From Micrococcales bacterium (GTDB lineage: Bacteria > Actinomycetota > Actinomycetes > Actinomycetales > Cellulomonadaceae), in the NCBI GenBank assembly GCA_009779195.1, contig WRET01000017.1, positions 1 through 51,430 of the forward strand: a stretch of DNA of 51,430 nt. The letters run 5' to 3'. Below, in pieces: positions 7,788 through 16,011 of this stretch. The notes beneath the pieces were generated by a model that worked only from the letters and a program-made list of their open reading frames with translations, had not been told where the DNA came from and made no database searches. Each line of letters opens with the position of its first letter. Position 1 is the stretch's first letter. A program made the position numbers and the translations under genes.

Positions 7788-9038
7788 TCACAGAGGGTGG
7801 ATGAAAAGCCCTGACAGAAGCTTCGGTTCGAACCAGGTGCTCTTCGGAGGCATTATCTGGCCCGCGTCGGCGACCGCGAACAAATCACCCATGCCAACGG
7901 GGAACAGGGCGAACGCAACCCCTTCTTGCCCGGCACGACGTGCCAGCTCGTCCAGGCCACGGCTACCACCGACGAAGTCGATGCGCTGGTCGGCCCTGGG
8001 GTTGGCGACACCCAGCAGCGGATCCAGGACGCGGTCCTGCAACCAGGCCGCGTCCAGCGACGCCACCGGGTCAGACTCGTCGACCAGGTCGGGCCGGACC
8101 TGCAGCGGGTACCACGACCCGTCGGTGTACATACCGAACTCGTGCTTGGCAGCAGGGCGGTAGGGGCCCACCTGTGGTTCACCCACGGTCACCACCTCGG
8201 TCAGCGCCGCCAACAGCTGTTCGGGGGTGCGTCCGGCGCGGTCTGCCACGACGCGGTTGTAGTCCATGATGTGCAGCTGGTCTTCAGGGAAGACGACCGC
8301 CAGGAAGTAGTTGAACTCCTCGTCCCCGCGGTGCCCAGGGTTCTGGACGCGACGGCGCTGGGCGACGTTGACCGCCGAGGCGCACCGGTGGTGCCCGTCG
8401 GCGATGTACAGGGCCGGCATCTGCGTGAACAACGCCGCGATCTGCAGGTTCGTCGCGACGTCCGCCACCCTCCACACCTCGTTGCGCACCGCAGAGGACC
8501 CCGCCTCGCTGGTGAAGTCGTACACCGGCTCGTGCTCGGCCACCCACCCGGCGACGAGAGCGGCCAACCCTTGGTTGCGCCGGTGGGCCAGGAGGATCGG
8601 CCCGGTGTTGGCGTCGAGGGTGTCCACGTGGCGGGTGCGGTCCTTCTCCTTGTCGGCCCTGGTCAGCTCGTGCTTGCGGACCCGGTTGCTGAGGTAGTCG
8701 TCGACGCCTGCGCACCCGACGATGCCTGTCTGGGACCGTCCGTCCATGGTCTGGCGGTACAAGAAGAAGCACGGCGACGGGTCATGTACCAGCACCCCCC
8801 GGCCGACCAGCGCCCTCAGGTTCTGCTTCGCCTTGGCGTACACCGCGTCGTCGTAGAGCCCCACCGACGGGTCCAGGTCGATCTCGGCCTTGTCCACGTG
8901 CAAGAAGGAGTCTGGGTTCCCCTCGACCGCCACCCTCGCCTCGTCTGAGCTCAGCACGTCGTACGGCAGAGCCGCCACCCGCTGCGCAGCGTTCGCGTCA
9001 GCCGGGCGCAACGCCCGGAACGGTCGCAGGGTCGTCAT
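7788..9038 (-). CDS. DUF1015 family protein
   Basis: A 416-residue protein that covers the full DUF1015 family length. Hallmarks are RPFRALRP at the N-terminus, AALPYDVLSSDEAR, HVDKAEIDLDP, YLSNRVRKHELTRADKEKDRTRH and the near-invariant ALYIADGHHRCASA. The His/Asp-rich ADGHHR and the KHE..KE.DR segments suggest a phosphate- or metal-binding site. Family members are often found near serine and phospholipid metabolism genes, but no activity is established. The ATG at 9038 was chosen because homology begins there; an upstream in-frame extension is low-complexity. It lies downstream of the phosphatase gene on the same strand with a 120-nt gap. Confidence 0.88.
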   Translation of the reverse strand: MTTLRPFRALRPADANAAQRVAALPYDVLSSDEARVAVEGNPDSFLHVDKAEIDLDPSVGLYDDAVYAKAKQNLRALVGRGVLVHDPSPCFFLYRQTMDGRSQTGIVGCAGVDDYLSNRVRKHELTRADKEKDRTRHVDTLDANTGPILLAHRRNQGLAALVAGWVAEHEPVYDFTSEAGSSAVRNEVWRVADVATNLQIAALFTQMPALYIADGHHRCASAVNVAQRRRVQNPGHRGDEEFNYFLAVVFPEDQLHIMDYNRVVADRAGRTPEQLLAALTEVVTVGEPQVGPYRPAAKHEFGMYTDGSWYPLQVRPDLVDESDPVASLDAAWLQDRVLDPLLGVANPRADQRIDFVGGSRGLDELARRAGQEGVAFALFPVGMGDLFAVADAGQIMPPKSTWFEPKLLSGLFIHPL

Positions 9039-9158
9039 CGTCGCACCGTGTCCCTCGTCTCGTGAATGGCTACCCCCAGCCTGGCACGACGTGCACCGCA
9101 TGCACCAACGCGTCTCGTCGGCCCGGCGCGTCGTACCGGCTGGCCCGTCGGCGAACCC

Positions 9159-9674
9159 TCAGGCGGGGACACGCAAAGACCGCAGCCGGGCGCCAGCAGT
9201 GTCCAGGTCAGCCCAAGCGGTCGAGACCTCCACGAGGGTCCAGGCGGAGGTGGGGACACCGTGGCGGACCCGGTCGACGACGTCAGGCGACGACGTCGGG
9301 CCTGCCAGGAGGACCGACAGCACAGAGATGGTCGGTTCGTGGCCGACGACCAAGACGGTGCGTTCGGTGGTCAGCTCGTTGAGCAGGCTGACGATCGTGC
9401 GGGGGCTGGCGTCGTAGAGCTCGTCGCTCACGTCGACTGTGACATCGTCGCCGGCTGGCCCCAGCCCACCACGGACCAGGTCCCAGGTCTGGCAGGTACG
9501 TGCCGCCGAGGAGCACAGGACACGGTCGGGCACCAGGGCTTCAGCACGCAGGTCTGTGCCGACGGCTGAGGCCTGGCGGCGTCCGCGTTGTGCGAGAGGA
9601 CGTTGGTGGTCCGTGGGGCCGAAGCGCTCAGCCTTGGCGTGACGCAGCAGGACGAGCCGGTGGATGTCGTTCAC
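9159..9674 (-). CDS. sixA: SixA-like histidine phosphatase
   Basis: A 171-residue member of the histidine-phosphatase superfamily, short SixA type. The catalytic RHA motif is R11-H12-A13 in LVLLRHAKAE, the second phosphate-binding motif is PLAQRG, and the second catalytic His is H112 in VVGHEPTIS. SixA proteins remove phosphate from phosphohistidine, for example on phosphorelay or PTS proteins; the target here is unknown. It follows fabI by 30 nt on the same strand and may be cotranscribed with fabG-fabI. Confidence 0.88.
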   Translation of the reverse strand: MNDIHRLVLLRHAKAERFGPTDHQRPLAQRGRRQASAVGTDLRAEALVPDRVLCSSAARTCQTWDLVRGGLGPAGDDVTVDVSDELYDASPRTIVSLLNELTTERTVLVVGHEPTISVLSVLLAGPTSSPDVVDRVRHGVPTSAWTLVEVSTAWADLDTAGARLRSLRVPA

Positions 9675-9704
9675 CTGGCTATGGTCGCACTCCTTGGGCC
9701 CTCG

Positions 9705-10472
9705 TCACTGACCCATAGCGTGGACGCCACCGTCGACGTGGACGATCTCGCCGGTCGTCGCAGGGAACCAGTCCGAGCACAAAGCGGCCACGGCGCGGGC
9801 GGTCGGCTCAGGGTCGTCGACATTCCAGCCGAGGGGGGCGCGGTGGTCCCACTGGCCCTCCATCTGCTCAAAACCCGGGATGTGCTTGGCGGCGACCGTG
9901 CGCACCGGCCCTGCCGAGACCAGGTTGACGCGGATACCGGACGGGCCCAGGTCGCGGGCCAGGTAGCGTGCGGTGGACTCCAAGGCGGCTTTGGCCACAC
10001 CCATCCAGTCGTAGACCGGCCAGGCGTACTGGGCGTCGAACGTCAACCCGACCAGCGCTGAGCCTTCGCCCATGAGCGGACGGGCTGCGACAGCCAAGGA
10101 CTTGAGGGTGTACGCGGAGGTCTTCACCGCTGTGGCCACGTCGTCCCACTCGCCGGCGAGGAAGTCCCCGCCCATCACCGACTGCGGCGCGAAGGCGATG
10201 GAGTGCACGACGCCATCGAGGCGGTCGGCGTGCTCTGAGACCGCGCCGGCCAGCGCCTCCAGGTCTGCCGGGTCCGTGGCGTCGAGGCAGACCAACGGCG
10301 CTGGCGTGGGCAGCTTGCGTGCGTGCACCTCGGTCAGGCGCTGGTAGCGTCCGAAGCTGGAGAGCACCACCGAGGCGCCTTCCTCCTGGGCGAGCCGCGC
10401 CACGTGGAACGCGATGGAGTCGTCGGTGAGCACCCCCGTCACCAGCAACGTCTTACCTGTGAGCAGTCCCAT
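9705..10472 (-). CDS. fabI: Enoyl-ACP reductase (FabI/InhA type)
   Basis: A 255-residue NADH-dependent enoyl-ACP reductase that completes each cycle of fatty-acid elongation. The divergent SDR nucleotide fold is visible in LLVTGVLTDDSIAFHVA (residues 9-25). The FabI-type catalytic Y-x6-K is Y154/K161 in YDWMGVAK. HSIAFAPQS corresponds to the InhA S94 region that contacts cofactor and isoniazid adduct. The C-terminal SDWFPATTGEIVHVDGG is diagnostic. It lies 32 nt downstream of fabG, the same pairing as mycobacterial mabA-inhA. The ATG at 10472 has AAGGA upstream. Confidence 0.95.
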   Translation of the reverse strand: MGLLTGKTLLVTGVLTDDSIAFHVARLAQEEGASVVLSSFGRYQRLTEVHARKLPTPAPLVCLDATDPADLEALAGAVSEHADRLDGVVHSIAFAPQSVMGGDFLAGEWDDVATAVKTSAYTLKSLAVAARPLMGEGSALVGLTFDAQYAWPVYDWMGVAKAALESTARYLARDLGPSGIRVNLVSAGPVRTVAAKHIPGFEQMEGQWDHRAPLGWNVDDPEPTARAVAALCSDWFPATTGEIVHVDGGVHAMGQ

Positions 10473-10504
10473 AGCGTCCTTCTTTCTCGTTGTGCGAATG
10501 CTTT

Positions 10505-11242
10505 TCAGTGGCCCATGCCCAGGCCGCCGTCGACCGGCACCACAGCACCGGAAATGTACGCAGCAGCGGGTGAGGCGAGGAACTCGACCACCTGCGCCAC
10601 GTCGTCGACGCTGCCCCAACGGCCTGCGGGGATGGCGGCCAGGTATTTGGTCTTGACGTCGTCGGGCAGCCCTTGGGTCATGGCAGTGTCGATAAAGCCA
10701 GGTGCGACGACGTTGGCGGTGATGCCACGCCCGCCGAGCTCGCGGGTGATCGACCGGGCCAGCCCCACCAGCCCAGCCTTCGACGCGGAGTAGTTCGCCT
10801 GCCCCACTCCCCCGTACAGGCCCACGACCGAGGCGATGAGCACGATGCGGCCCGACCGACGCTTGATCATGGACTTGCTGGCCCGCCGGACCACCCTGAA
10901 CGCACCGGTGAGGTTGACGTCGAGCACAGTCTGGAAGTCCTCGTCGCTCATACGCATGAGCAACCCGTCGCGGGTGATCCCGGCGTTCGCGACGACGATG
11001 TCGACGGGACCGTGGGCTTGCTCCACCGTGGTGAACGCTGCGTCGAGCGAGGCGGTGTCGCACACGTCCGCAGGGACCTGCAAGATGTCGCCGGTCGTCA
11101 GCTCGGCGGCCCGGTCAAGGCAGGCCACCTTGTCGCCCGCGGCGACGAACTGTTCGGCGATGGCCCTGCCGATACCGCGGGCCGCGCCTGTGACCAGGAC
11201 GCTGCGGGGAGAGGTGGTGGGAGATAAAGGTGTCGTAGGCAC
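10505..11242 (-). CDS. fabG: 3-oxoacyl-ACP reductase
   Basis: A 245-residue SDR of the FabG/MabA type, which reduces beta-ketoacyl-ACP with NADPH. The glycine motif TGAARGIG is at residues 18-25, NAGIT at 87-90, and the catalytic residues are S138, Y151 and K155 (YSASK). FabG-typical segments VVAPGFIDTAMT and AAYISGAVVPVDGGL are present. It is the first gene of the fabG-fabI pair. The GTG start at 11242 has no Shine-Dalgarno but sits 6 nt after a TAGCGT -10-like hexamer, so translation is probably leaderless. Confidence 0.94.
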   Translation of the reverse strand: MPTTPLSPTTSPRSVLVTGAARGIGRAIAEQFVAAGDKVACLDRAAELTTGDILQVPADVCDTASLDAAFTTVEQAHGPVDIVVANAGITRDGLLMRMSDEDFQTVLDVNLTGAFRVVRRASKSMIKRRSGRIVLIASVVGLYGGVGQANYSASKAGLVGLARSITRELGGRGITANVVAPGFIDTAMTQGLPDDVKTKYLAAIPAGRWGSVDDVAQVVEFLASPAAAYISGAVVPVDGGLGMGH

Positions 11243-11254
11243 GCCACGACGCTA
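11240..11254 (-). promoter_or_regulatory. Candidate leaderless promoter -10 element of fabG
   Basis: On the minus strand TAGCGT occupies 11254-11249, followed by 6 nt and the GTG start at 11242. No ribosome-binding site is visible. No convincing -35 was found at normal spacing. Confidence 0.4.
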
Positions 11255-11427
11255 GCCCAGCCAAGGGTGCGGGCCGTCACGACGACGTCCACCAAATCCG
11301 GGCTGCGGCTTGTGGGTGTTCGACAAGTGCGTGACGCTCCGTGGACGCTGCGTGCTCGGCAGCGACGACGGCGCTACGATCTGGAGACGTAGACGCAAGC
11401 CCGCATACGCTACCGAAGGGTGGACGA

Positions 11428-11667
11428 GTGAGCCAGCCGGTGCCGGACGTCGTCGGAGATCCTGTCTGCAGCGCACGACGCTGCACGGCCGAAGCAGCGT
11501 GGGGACTGCTGTGGAACAACCCCAAGCTCCACACTCCCGACCGCCGCAAAGTCTGGATGTCGTGCGACGACCACGCTGACTACCTGACCGAGTTCCTCCA
11601 GCTGCGCGGGTTCTTGATGTCAGTCGTCGAGGTCGACGACCTCCTGGCGACTCCCGTCAGCGCCTGA
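11428..11667 (+). CDS. Small conserved actinobacterial Cys-containing protein
   Basis: A 79-residue protein. The GTG at 11428 follows GAAGGGTGG; a longer frame upstream lacks conserved residues. Features are two cysteines in DPVCSARRCTAEA, then AAWGLLWNNPKLHTPDRRK, then MSCDDHADYLTEFL. The C-x4-C plus later C-x2-H spacing suggests a small zinc-binding fold. Short proteins of this kind are widespread in actinobacteria and are sometimes mislabelled acetone carboxylase; no function is known to me. Its stop directly abuts the stop of the convergent ABC-F gene, with no room for a terminator. Confidence 0.75.
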   Translation: MSQPVPDVVGDPVCSARRCTAEAAWGLLWNNPKLHTPDRRKVWMSCDDHADYLTEFLQLRGFLMSVVEVDDLLATPVSA

Positions 11668-13266
11668 CTAGGCGAGCGCCACCAGGTCGAGGTAGTCCGC
11701 GCTCCACAAGTCTTCGGCGCCGTCAGGCAGCAACAACACCCGTTGCGGGTCCAGCGCCGCCACCGCACCCTCGTCGTGGCTGACCAGCACGACCGCACCT
11801 GTATAGCCTCGCAGCGCCGCGAGGATCTCCTCACGGCTGGCTGGGTCGAGGTTGTTCGTGGGCTCGTCCAGCAGCAGCACGTTCGCCGCTGAGACCACCA
11901 GCATCGCCAGCGCCAACCGGGTCTTCTCCCCACCAGACAGGACAGCTGCCGGTTTGTCGGCGTCGTCGCCGGAGAACAGGAACGACCCGAGCACCGAACG
12001 CACCTGGGTGTCAGGAAGCTCGGGGGCGGCGGTCCGCACGTTCTCGACCACGCTCGCACCGGGGTCGAGGGTCTCGTGCTCCTGGGCGTAGTAGCCGACC
12101 TTCAGGCCGTGGCCAGGGACCACCTCACCGGTGTCGGGGTCGTCCACCCCGGCCAGCAGCCGCAGCAGTGTCGTCTTGCCCGCACCGTTGAGCCCGAGGA
12201 CCACGACTTTGGACCCGCGGTCGATCGCCAGGTCCACGTCGGTGAACACTTCCGTCGAACCGTACGACTTCGACAGGCACGTGGCAGTCAGAGGGGTTTT
12301 CCCTGCGGGGGCCGGGTCGGGGAACCGCAGGTGGGCGACCTTGTCGGCGACACGTGTGGCCTCCAGCCCGTCGAGCATACGTTCGGCGCGCCGGGCCATG
12401 TTCTGCGCGGCGACGGCTTTGGTCGCCTTGGCACGCATACGGTCGGCCTGGGCGATGAGCGCGGCGGCTTTCTTCTCCGCGTTGGCCCGTTCGCGGCGCC
12501 GACGACGCTCGTCGGTCTCGCGGGCTTTGAGGTACGCGTCCCAACCGAGGTTGTACTGGTCGAGCTCGGCACGGTTGGCGTCCAGGTGGAAAACCTTGTT
12601 CACGCAGGTGCGCAGCAGGTCGACGTCATGGCTGATGACCACCACTCCCCCCGGGTACGCGGCGAGCCAGTCGCGCAACCACACGACCGAGTCGGTGTCC
12701 AGGTGGTTGGTCGGTTCGTCGAGCAGCAGCGTGTCAGCGTCGGAGAACAAGATCCGGGCCAGCTCGACGCGGCGGCGCTGGCCACCGGACAACGTGGCCA
12801 GAGGTCGTTTGAGGGTCTCGTCGGGCAGAGCGAGGTTCGCGGCGATCCGGTGCGCCTGGGACTCGGCGGCGTACCCGTCGGCCGCGACGAACCTGGCCTC
12901 CAGACGGGTGTACCGGGCCATCGCCCGGTCGCGGGTCTCGTCGTCGGCCGACGCCATCGCCCCTTCGGTGGAACGCATGGCCGCAGTGAGCTCGTCGAGC
13001 CCCCGCGCCGACAAGATCCGGTCCATCACGACGGTGTCCAGGTCCACCTCCCGCGAGTCCTGCGGCAGGTACCCCACCTCGCCGGTCCGGCGCACGCTCC
13101 CAGCGGTCGCCTGCCCCTCCCCCGCCAACACCCTGGTCAGCGTCGTCTTGCCCGCGCCGTTGCGCCCCACCAACCCGACCTTGTCCCCCGGACCCACCTG
13201 GAACGACGTCGCCGCCAACAGCTGGCGCGCCCCCACGCGCAGCTCAACATCTGAAGCGGTAATCAC
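11668..13266 (-). CDS. ABC-F family ATPase (ribosome-associated type)
   Basis: A 532-residue protein with two ABC ATPase domains and no membrane segments, the ABC-F layout. Domain 1 has GRNGAGKTT near residue 35, LSGGQRRRVELAR and LLLDEPTNHLD. A basic coiled interdomain linker (RERANAEKKAAALIAQADR) is the P-site tRNA interaction motif region. Domain 2 has GLNGAGKTTLLRLLAG, LSGGEKTRLALA and LLLDEPTNNLD. ABC-F proteins act on the ribosome as translation factors or antibiotic-protection proteins; without an obvious extended resistance loop a housekeeping Ettalpha-like or Uup-like role is likelier. The GTG at 13266 begins MITASDVELRVG. A diverged partial copy of its 5' end lies at 15653-15942. 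Confidence 0.93.
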   Translation of the reverse strand: MITASDVELRVGARQLLAATSFQVGPGDKVGLVGRNGAGKTTLTRVLAGEGQATAGSVRRTGEVGYLPQDSREVDLDTVVMDRILSARGLDELTAAMRSTEGAMASADDETRDRAMARYTRLEARFVAADGYAAESQAHRIAANLALPDETLKRPLATLSGGQRRRVELARILFSDADTLLLDEPTNHLDTDSVVWLRDWLAAYPGGVVVISHDVDLLRTCVNKVFHLDANRAELDQYNLGWDAYLKARETDERRRRRERANAEKKAAALIAQADRMRAKATKAVAAQNMARRAERMLDGLEATRVADKVAHLRFPDPAPAGKTPLTATCLSKSYGSTEVFTDVDLAIDRGSKVVVLGLNGAGKTTLLRLLAGVDDPDTGEVVPGHGLKVGYYAQEHETLDPGASVVENVRTAAPELPDTQVRSVLGSFLFSGDDADKPAAVLSGGEKTRLALAMLVVSAANVLLLDEPTNNLDPASREEILAALRGYTGAVVLVSHDEGAVAALDPQRVLLLPDGAEDLWSADYLDLVALA

Positions 13267-13312
13267 CAGAGCCCTCCCAGCGGCGCCCCAACGGCGACCG
13301 GCGGACAGTCTA
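12999..13312. repeat. Direct repeat A: ABC-F 5' end (intact copy)
   Basis: The first about 90 codons and upstream region of the ABC-F gene. A clearly related but diverged copy in the same orientation lies at 15653-15942, with about 2.3 kb of foreign-looking DNA between them. Confidence 0.8.
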
Positions 13313-13749
13313 GAGTGTCATCGGAGGGCCATGCCTCACAAGTCGTCACGATGCAGGGCGATCATCACCGGATCACCGACGACCGTGCTCACCGGGCCAT
13401 CGTGCCCGACCAGGCCATCGAAGGGCACACCCACGATTCCCGAGGGAGACTTCATCGTCGAGGATACCTGCGTGGTGTTTGACGGAACCACCCGGCAACC
13501 TGTGACCAAGGGCAACGCCGTGAACGTCCCGGCAGACACAACGCACGCAACGCGCCTCGACCACCGGGGGCCGCAAGCTGGACCACAGCAGACCAGGTGC
13601 ATGCTGGAGGGAGTGCGTCTGGACTATTCGGATCTACCGCCCCGATAGAGGCATCCCACAGTCGACGGTCGCCCACGGACCTCGCCCGACGCAAGACGCT
13701 AACGAATCCAAAGAGTAACTCAGTCTGGAGACCGCGCAGAACGCCAAGA
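13267..13749. other. Island left flank without an intact gene
   Basis: The first about 45 nt belong to the ABC-F upstream region. On the minus strand at about 13450-13334 a GC3-rich reading ends ALHRDDL and contains PSGIVGVPFDGLVGHDG, which may be the C-terminal remnant of a lost gene; its upstream part breaks into other frames. No family recognised. From about 13660 the GC content falls towards the pentapeptide gene. Confidence 0.35.
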
Positions 13750-15450
13750 CTATTCGCTTGGTCTGCATACGAGTTCTGCCTCTGACAGCGAAATCGGCAC
13801 GTCGGTGTTGTTGATCAGTTTGCAAGTCTCTTCGAAATGATCCCCACTGAGACCCACAATGATTTCGGAGTGTCCCGGCAGGTGGGACAAGTGGTCATCT
13901 TTCGTAGCTGCTATTAGGCCATCAACGACGTTCTGATCACTGAACTTCGCCCAAGAAAAGTCGGTAACGCATGAATGTGAGTAGAAATACCAATCAAAAT
14001 CACCATCGTACTTCGCCTGACAGGTCAAGGAACCATCCACGAAAGTAGTCCAAGCAAATGTTGCCTCACCTTCGAATCGTGTTGACAAAAATGATGTTTC
14101 GCCGGCAAAACCGACGTTACTGAAATCTGCAACACCGCCAATTTTCGCGTCGTTGAAAACCGCGTCTCTATCGAATGCTGCACCCGAAAAAAATACCGTG
14201 TTGGCGAAAGTAGATCCCTCAAAGTTTGCATTACCGCCAAAATAGGTATTGCTGAAATTGTCCCAGCCGCCGAAGTAGGTGTGACGAAATTCCATGGCGC
14301 TCTCAAATCGAGAACCGGCAAACGTAACCCCTTCGTTAAAGTGAGTACGGTAGAACTCTGCCCTATTCCCGCTGAAGTGCGAGTTTCTAAAATCGACCCA
14401 GTTGTCGAATATGACAAAACTGAGGTCTGCATCGGGCAGATAGGCATTGGAAAAACTAAACGGGCGATTGCCCCAGTAAATGCCGCTACGAGGCAACTGG
14501 TGTTCTTCCGAAGTGCCAATTGAGTAGAGGTGGTCTCCTATGGTTTTGTAGATAAGAACCCGGACGGCGCGTTCTTCGACCCACTCGGGGCTGTGCTCAG
14601 CGTCAGCCATGTCGGAAAAGCCCACCTCAGCGGACGAGTGTGGTACGTCTGGGGGAAGCGGAATCTTGAGGTAGGACTCAATGGTGGCGATGCACTGGTT
14701 GCGTCGCTGGATGGCCTCGTTCTGCTCGACAGAGTGGAGATCCGCCCGGGCGATCCAGTCGTCCGCTATGGCAGCAACGGCGGTGATGCCGGCCGCACGA
14801 ACCGCGGCCGACGTGTCCCCTAGCATCTGCGCGGCGCGCTCGAAACGTTCATTGAGTGCCGCCTTCTCATCGAGCTGGCTGCTGACGGCACTCTGTTCGA
14901 CGGTTCGCAGCACTCCGAAGACTGCAACAAGGGCGGTGAGGACGACTACGATCGCTCCGATAATCTTCTGGTGACTACCCGTCCTGGCGTCGCCGACACC
15001 GAGAATCTTGTCGCGCCACTCCTGGCTCCAGATCAGCCTCAGTGCAACGATCACCAGGATCGAAGCGAACAGCAGCGCCAGGACCATGATCTGACCGCTC
15101 TGGCTCCAGAGCAACCAACTGGGTACCCATGTGCCTTTTGGGGCAATGACAATGAGGACGCCCGCCACCCAGATGATTAGGGCGATCGTAAATCGGGCCT
15201 TATCGTGGGTGAACCAATTCTTCGCCCAGCGGGTTTGTATGGTCTTGCGTGTTCTCTTGAGTCGCTTTGGTTTCTTGCGTTTAAAAGTCGTAACCGCCTT
15301 GACAGTTCTTCTGGACTGCCCCGTGCGGTGCCTGACGACTCGCCGCCGTTTTCCCCCAGTCGATAGTTGTCGCGCGCGTCTGGAAGTTCCCACAGAGTCC
15401 CGCCTTCGGTGCAGTCGTGAAGCGTCAAGGTTACCAATACAAACCGTCAT
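13750..15450 (-). CDS. Membrane-anchored pentapeptide-repeat protein
   Basis: A 566-residue protein if translation starts at the ATG at 15450. Three hydrophobic segments lie at about 85-105, 120-141 and 162-182. A helical region follows (ERFERAAQMLGDTSAAVRAAG), of the kind that precedes the beta-helix in many pentapeptide-repeat membrane proteins. Residues about 330-480 are F-rich pentapeptide-like repeats (DFRNSHFSGNRAEF and onward) predicted to form a right-handed quadrilateral beta-helix. The lower GC content and codon use differ from neighbours, suggesting transfer. The first about 50 residues are Arg/Ser-rich and look out-of-frame, so the true start is unsure (GTG at 15393 is an alternative). 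The role is unknown; the topology suggests a membrane scaffold or sensor. Confidence 0.75.
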   Translation of the reverse strand: MTVCIGNLDASRLHRRRDSVGTSRRARQLSTGGKRRRVVRHRTGQSRRTVKAVTTFKRKKPKRLKRTRKTIQTRWAKNWFTHDKARFTIALIIWVAGVLIVIAPKGTWVPSWLLWSQSGQIMVLALLFASILVIVALRLIWSQEWRDKILGVGDARTGSHQKIIGAIVVVLTALVAVFGVLRTVEQSAVSSQLDEKAALNERFERAAQMLGDTSAAVRAAGITAVAAIADDWIARADLHSVEQNEAIQRRNQCIATIESYLKIPLPPDVPHSSAEVGFSDMADAEHSPEWVEERAVRVLIYKTIGDHLYSIGTSEEHQLPRSGIYWGNRPFSFSNAYLPDADLSFVIFDNWVDFRNSHFSGNRAEFYRTHFNEGVTFAGSRFESAMEFRHTYFGGWDNFSNTYFGGNANFEGSTFANTVFFSGAAFDRDAVFNDAKIGGVADFSNVGFAGETSFLSTRFEGEATFAWTTFVDGSLTCQAKYDGDFDWYFYSHSCVTDFSWAKFSDQNVVDGLIAATKDDHLSHLPGHSEIIVGLSGDHFEETCKLINNTDVPISLSEAELVCRPSE

Positions 15451-15591
15451 CTGCCACCTGACAGATCCCATCTGAACTCAGTCTCAAAGCGCCGACAGCG
15501 CCCCGACCGAGTCTCGCAATTCCGTGACAACCGATGACGGTGGAGATGAGTGCTGGTTTGCCGACGGATCACTTGGGACGTCACATAAAAC

Positions 15592-15617
15592 GAGATTTTC
15601 GGCGAACGCGAAATCTC
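15592..15617. other. Short inverted repeat near island junction
   Basis: GAGATTT (15592-15598) and AAATCTC (15611-15617) are perfect arms around a 12-nt loop. It lies upstream of the pentapeptide gene and just left of the ABC-F fragment. Its role is unknown; it could be an operator or hairpin. Confidence 0.35.
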
Positions 15618-15652
15618 CTTCGGGGGAGCGCAAGGCCGCCAGGAGCCCGTCA

Positions 15653-15942
15653 AGCCCCCCCCCCCGCCGACAAGATCCGGTTCATCACGACGGTATCCAG
15701 GTCCACCTCCCACGAGTCCAGCGGTAGGTACCCCACATCCCCTGTCCGACGTACAGCCCCGCCCGTAGCCTGCCCGTCCCCTGCCAACAGCCTGGTCAGG
15801 GTCGTCTGGCCCGCCCCGTTGCGCCCCACCAACCCGACCTTGTCCCCCGGACCCACCCCACACGCAGCTCAACATCCGAAGCGGTAATCACCAAGGCCCT
15901 CCCAACGTCGCCCCAACGGCGACCGGTAGGAGCACAGTCCTA
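15653..15942 (-). pseudogene. Frameshifted partial copy of the ABC-F gene 5' end
   Basis: The minus-strand reading VGPGDKVGLVGRNGAGQTT followed by LTRLLAGDGQATGG matches residues about 25-90 of the ABC-F protein at 11668-13266. It also includes the matching start region and upstream DNA. Three defects show decay. The Walker A Lys is replaced by Gln. A deletion of about 34 nt between two GTGGG sequences removes the codons after VG and shifts the frame. The gene stops at an 11-C run (15655-15665), where homology ends. The divergence (many silent-site differences) implies the copy came from a related genome rather than from a recent local duplication. Confidence 0.85.
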
Positions 15943-16011
15943 AAGATCCAGCCACGAGCCCATGTCAAGACGGCCCAAACGTAAGATGAAGCAGAACGCT
16001 CCACCTCACAA

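Noticed and set aside
15655..15665. Eleven-C run considered as a possible phase-variation tract
   Set aside because: It lies at the breakpoint of a dead gene fragment and not within an intact reading frame or a promoter I can recognise; it could also be length-uncertain in sequencing.
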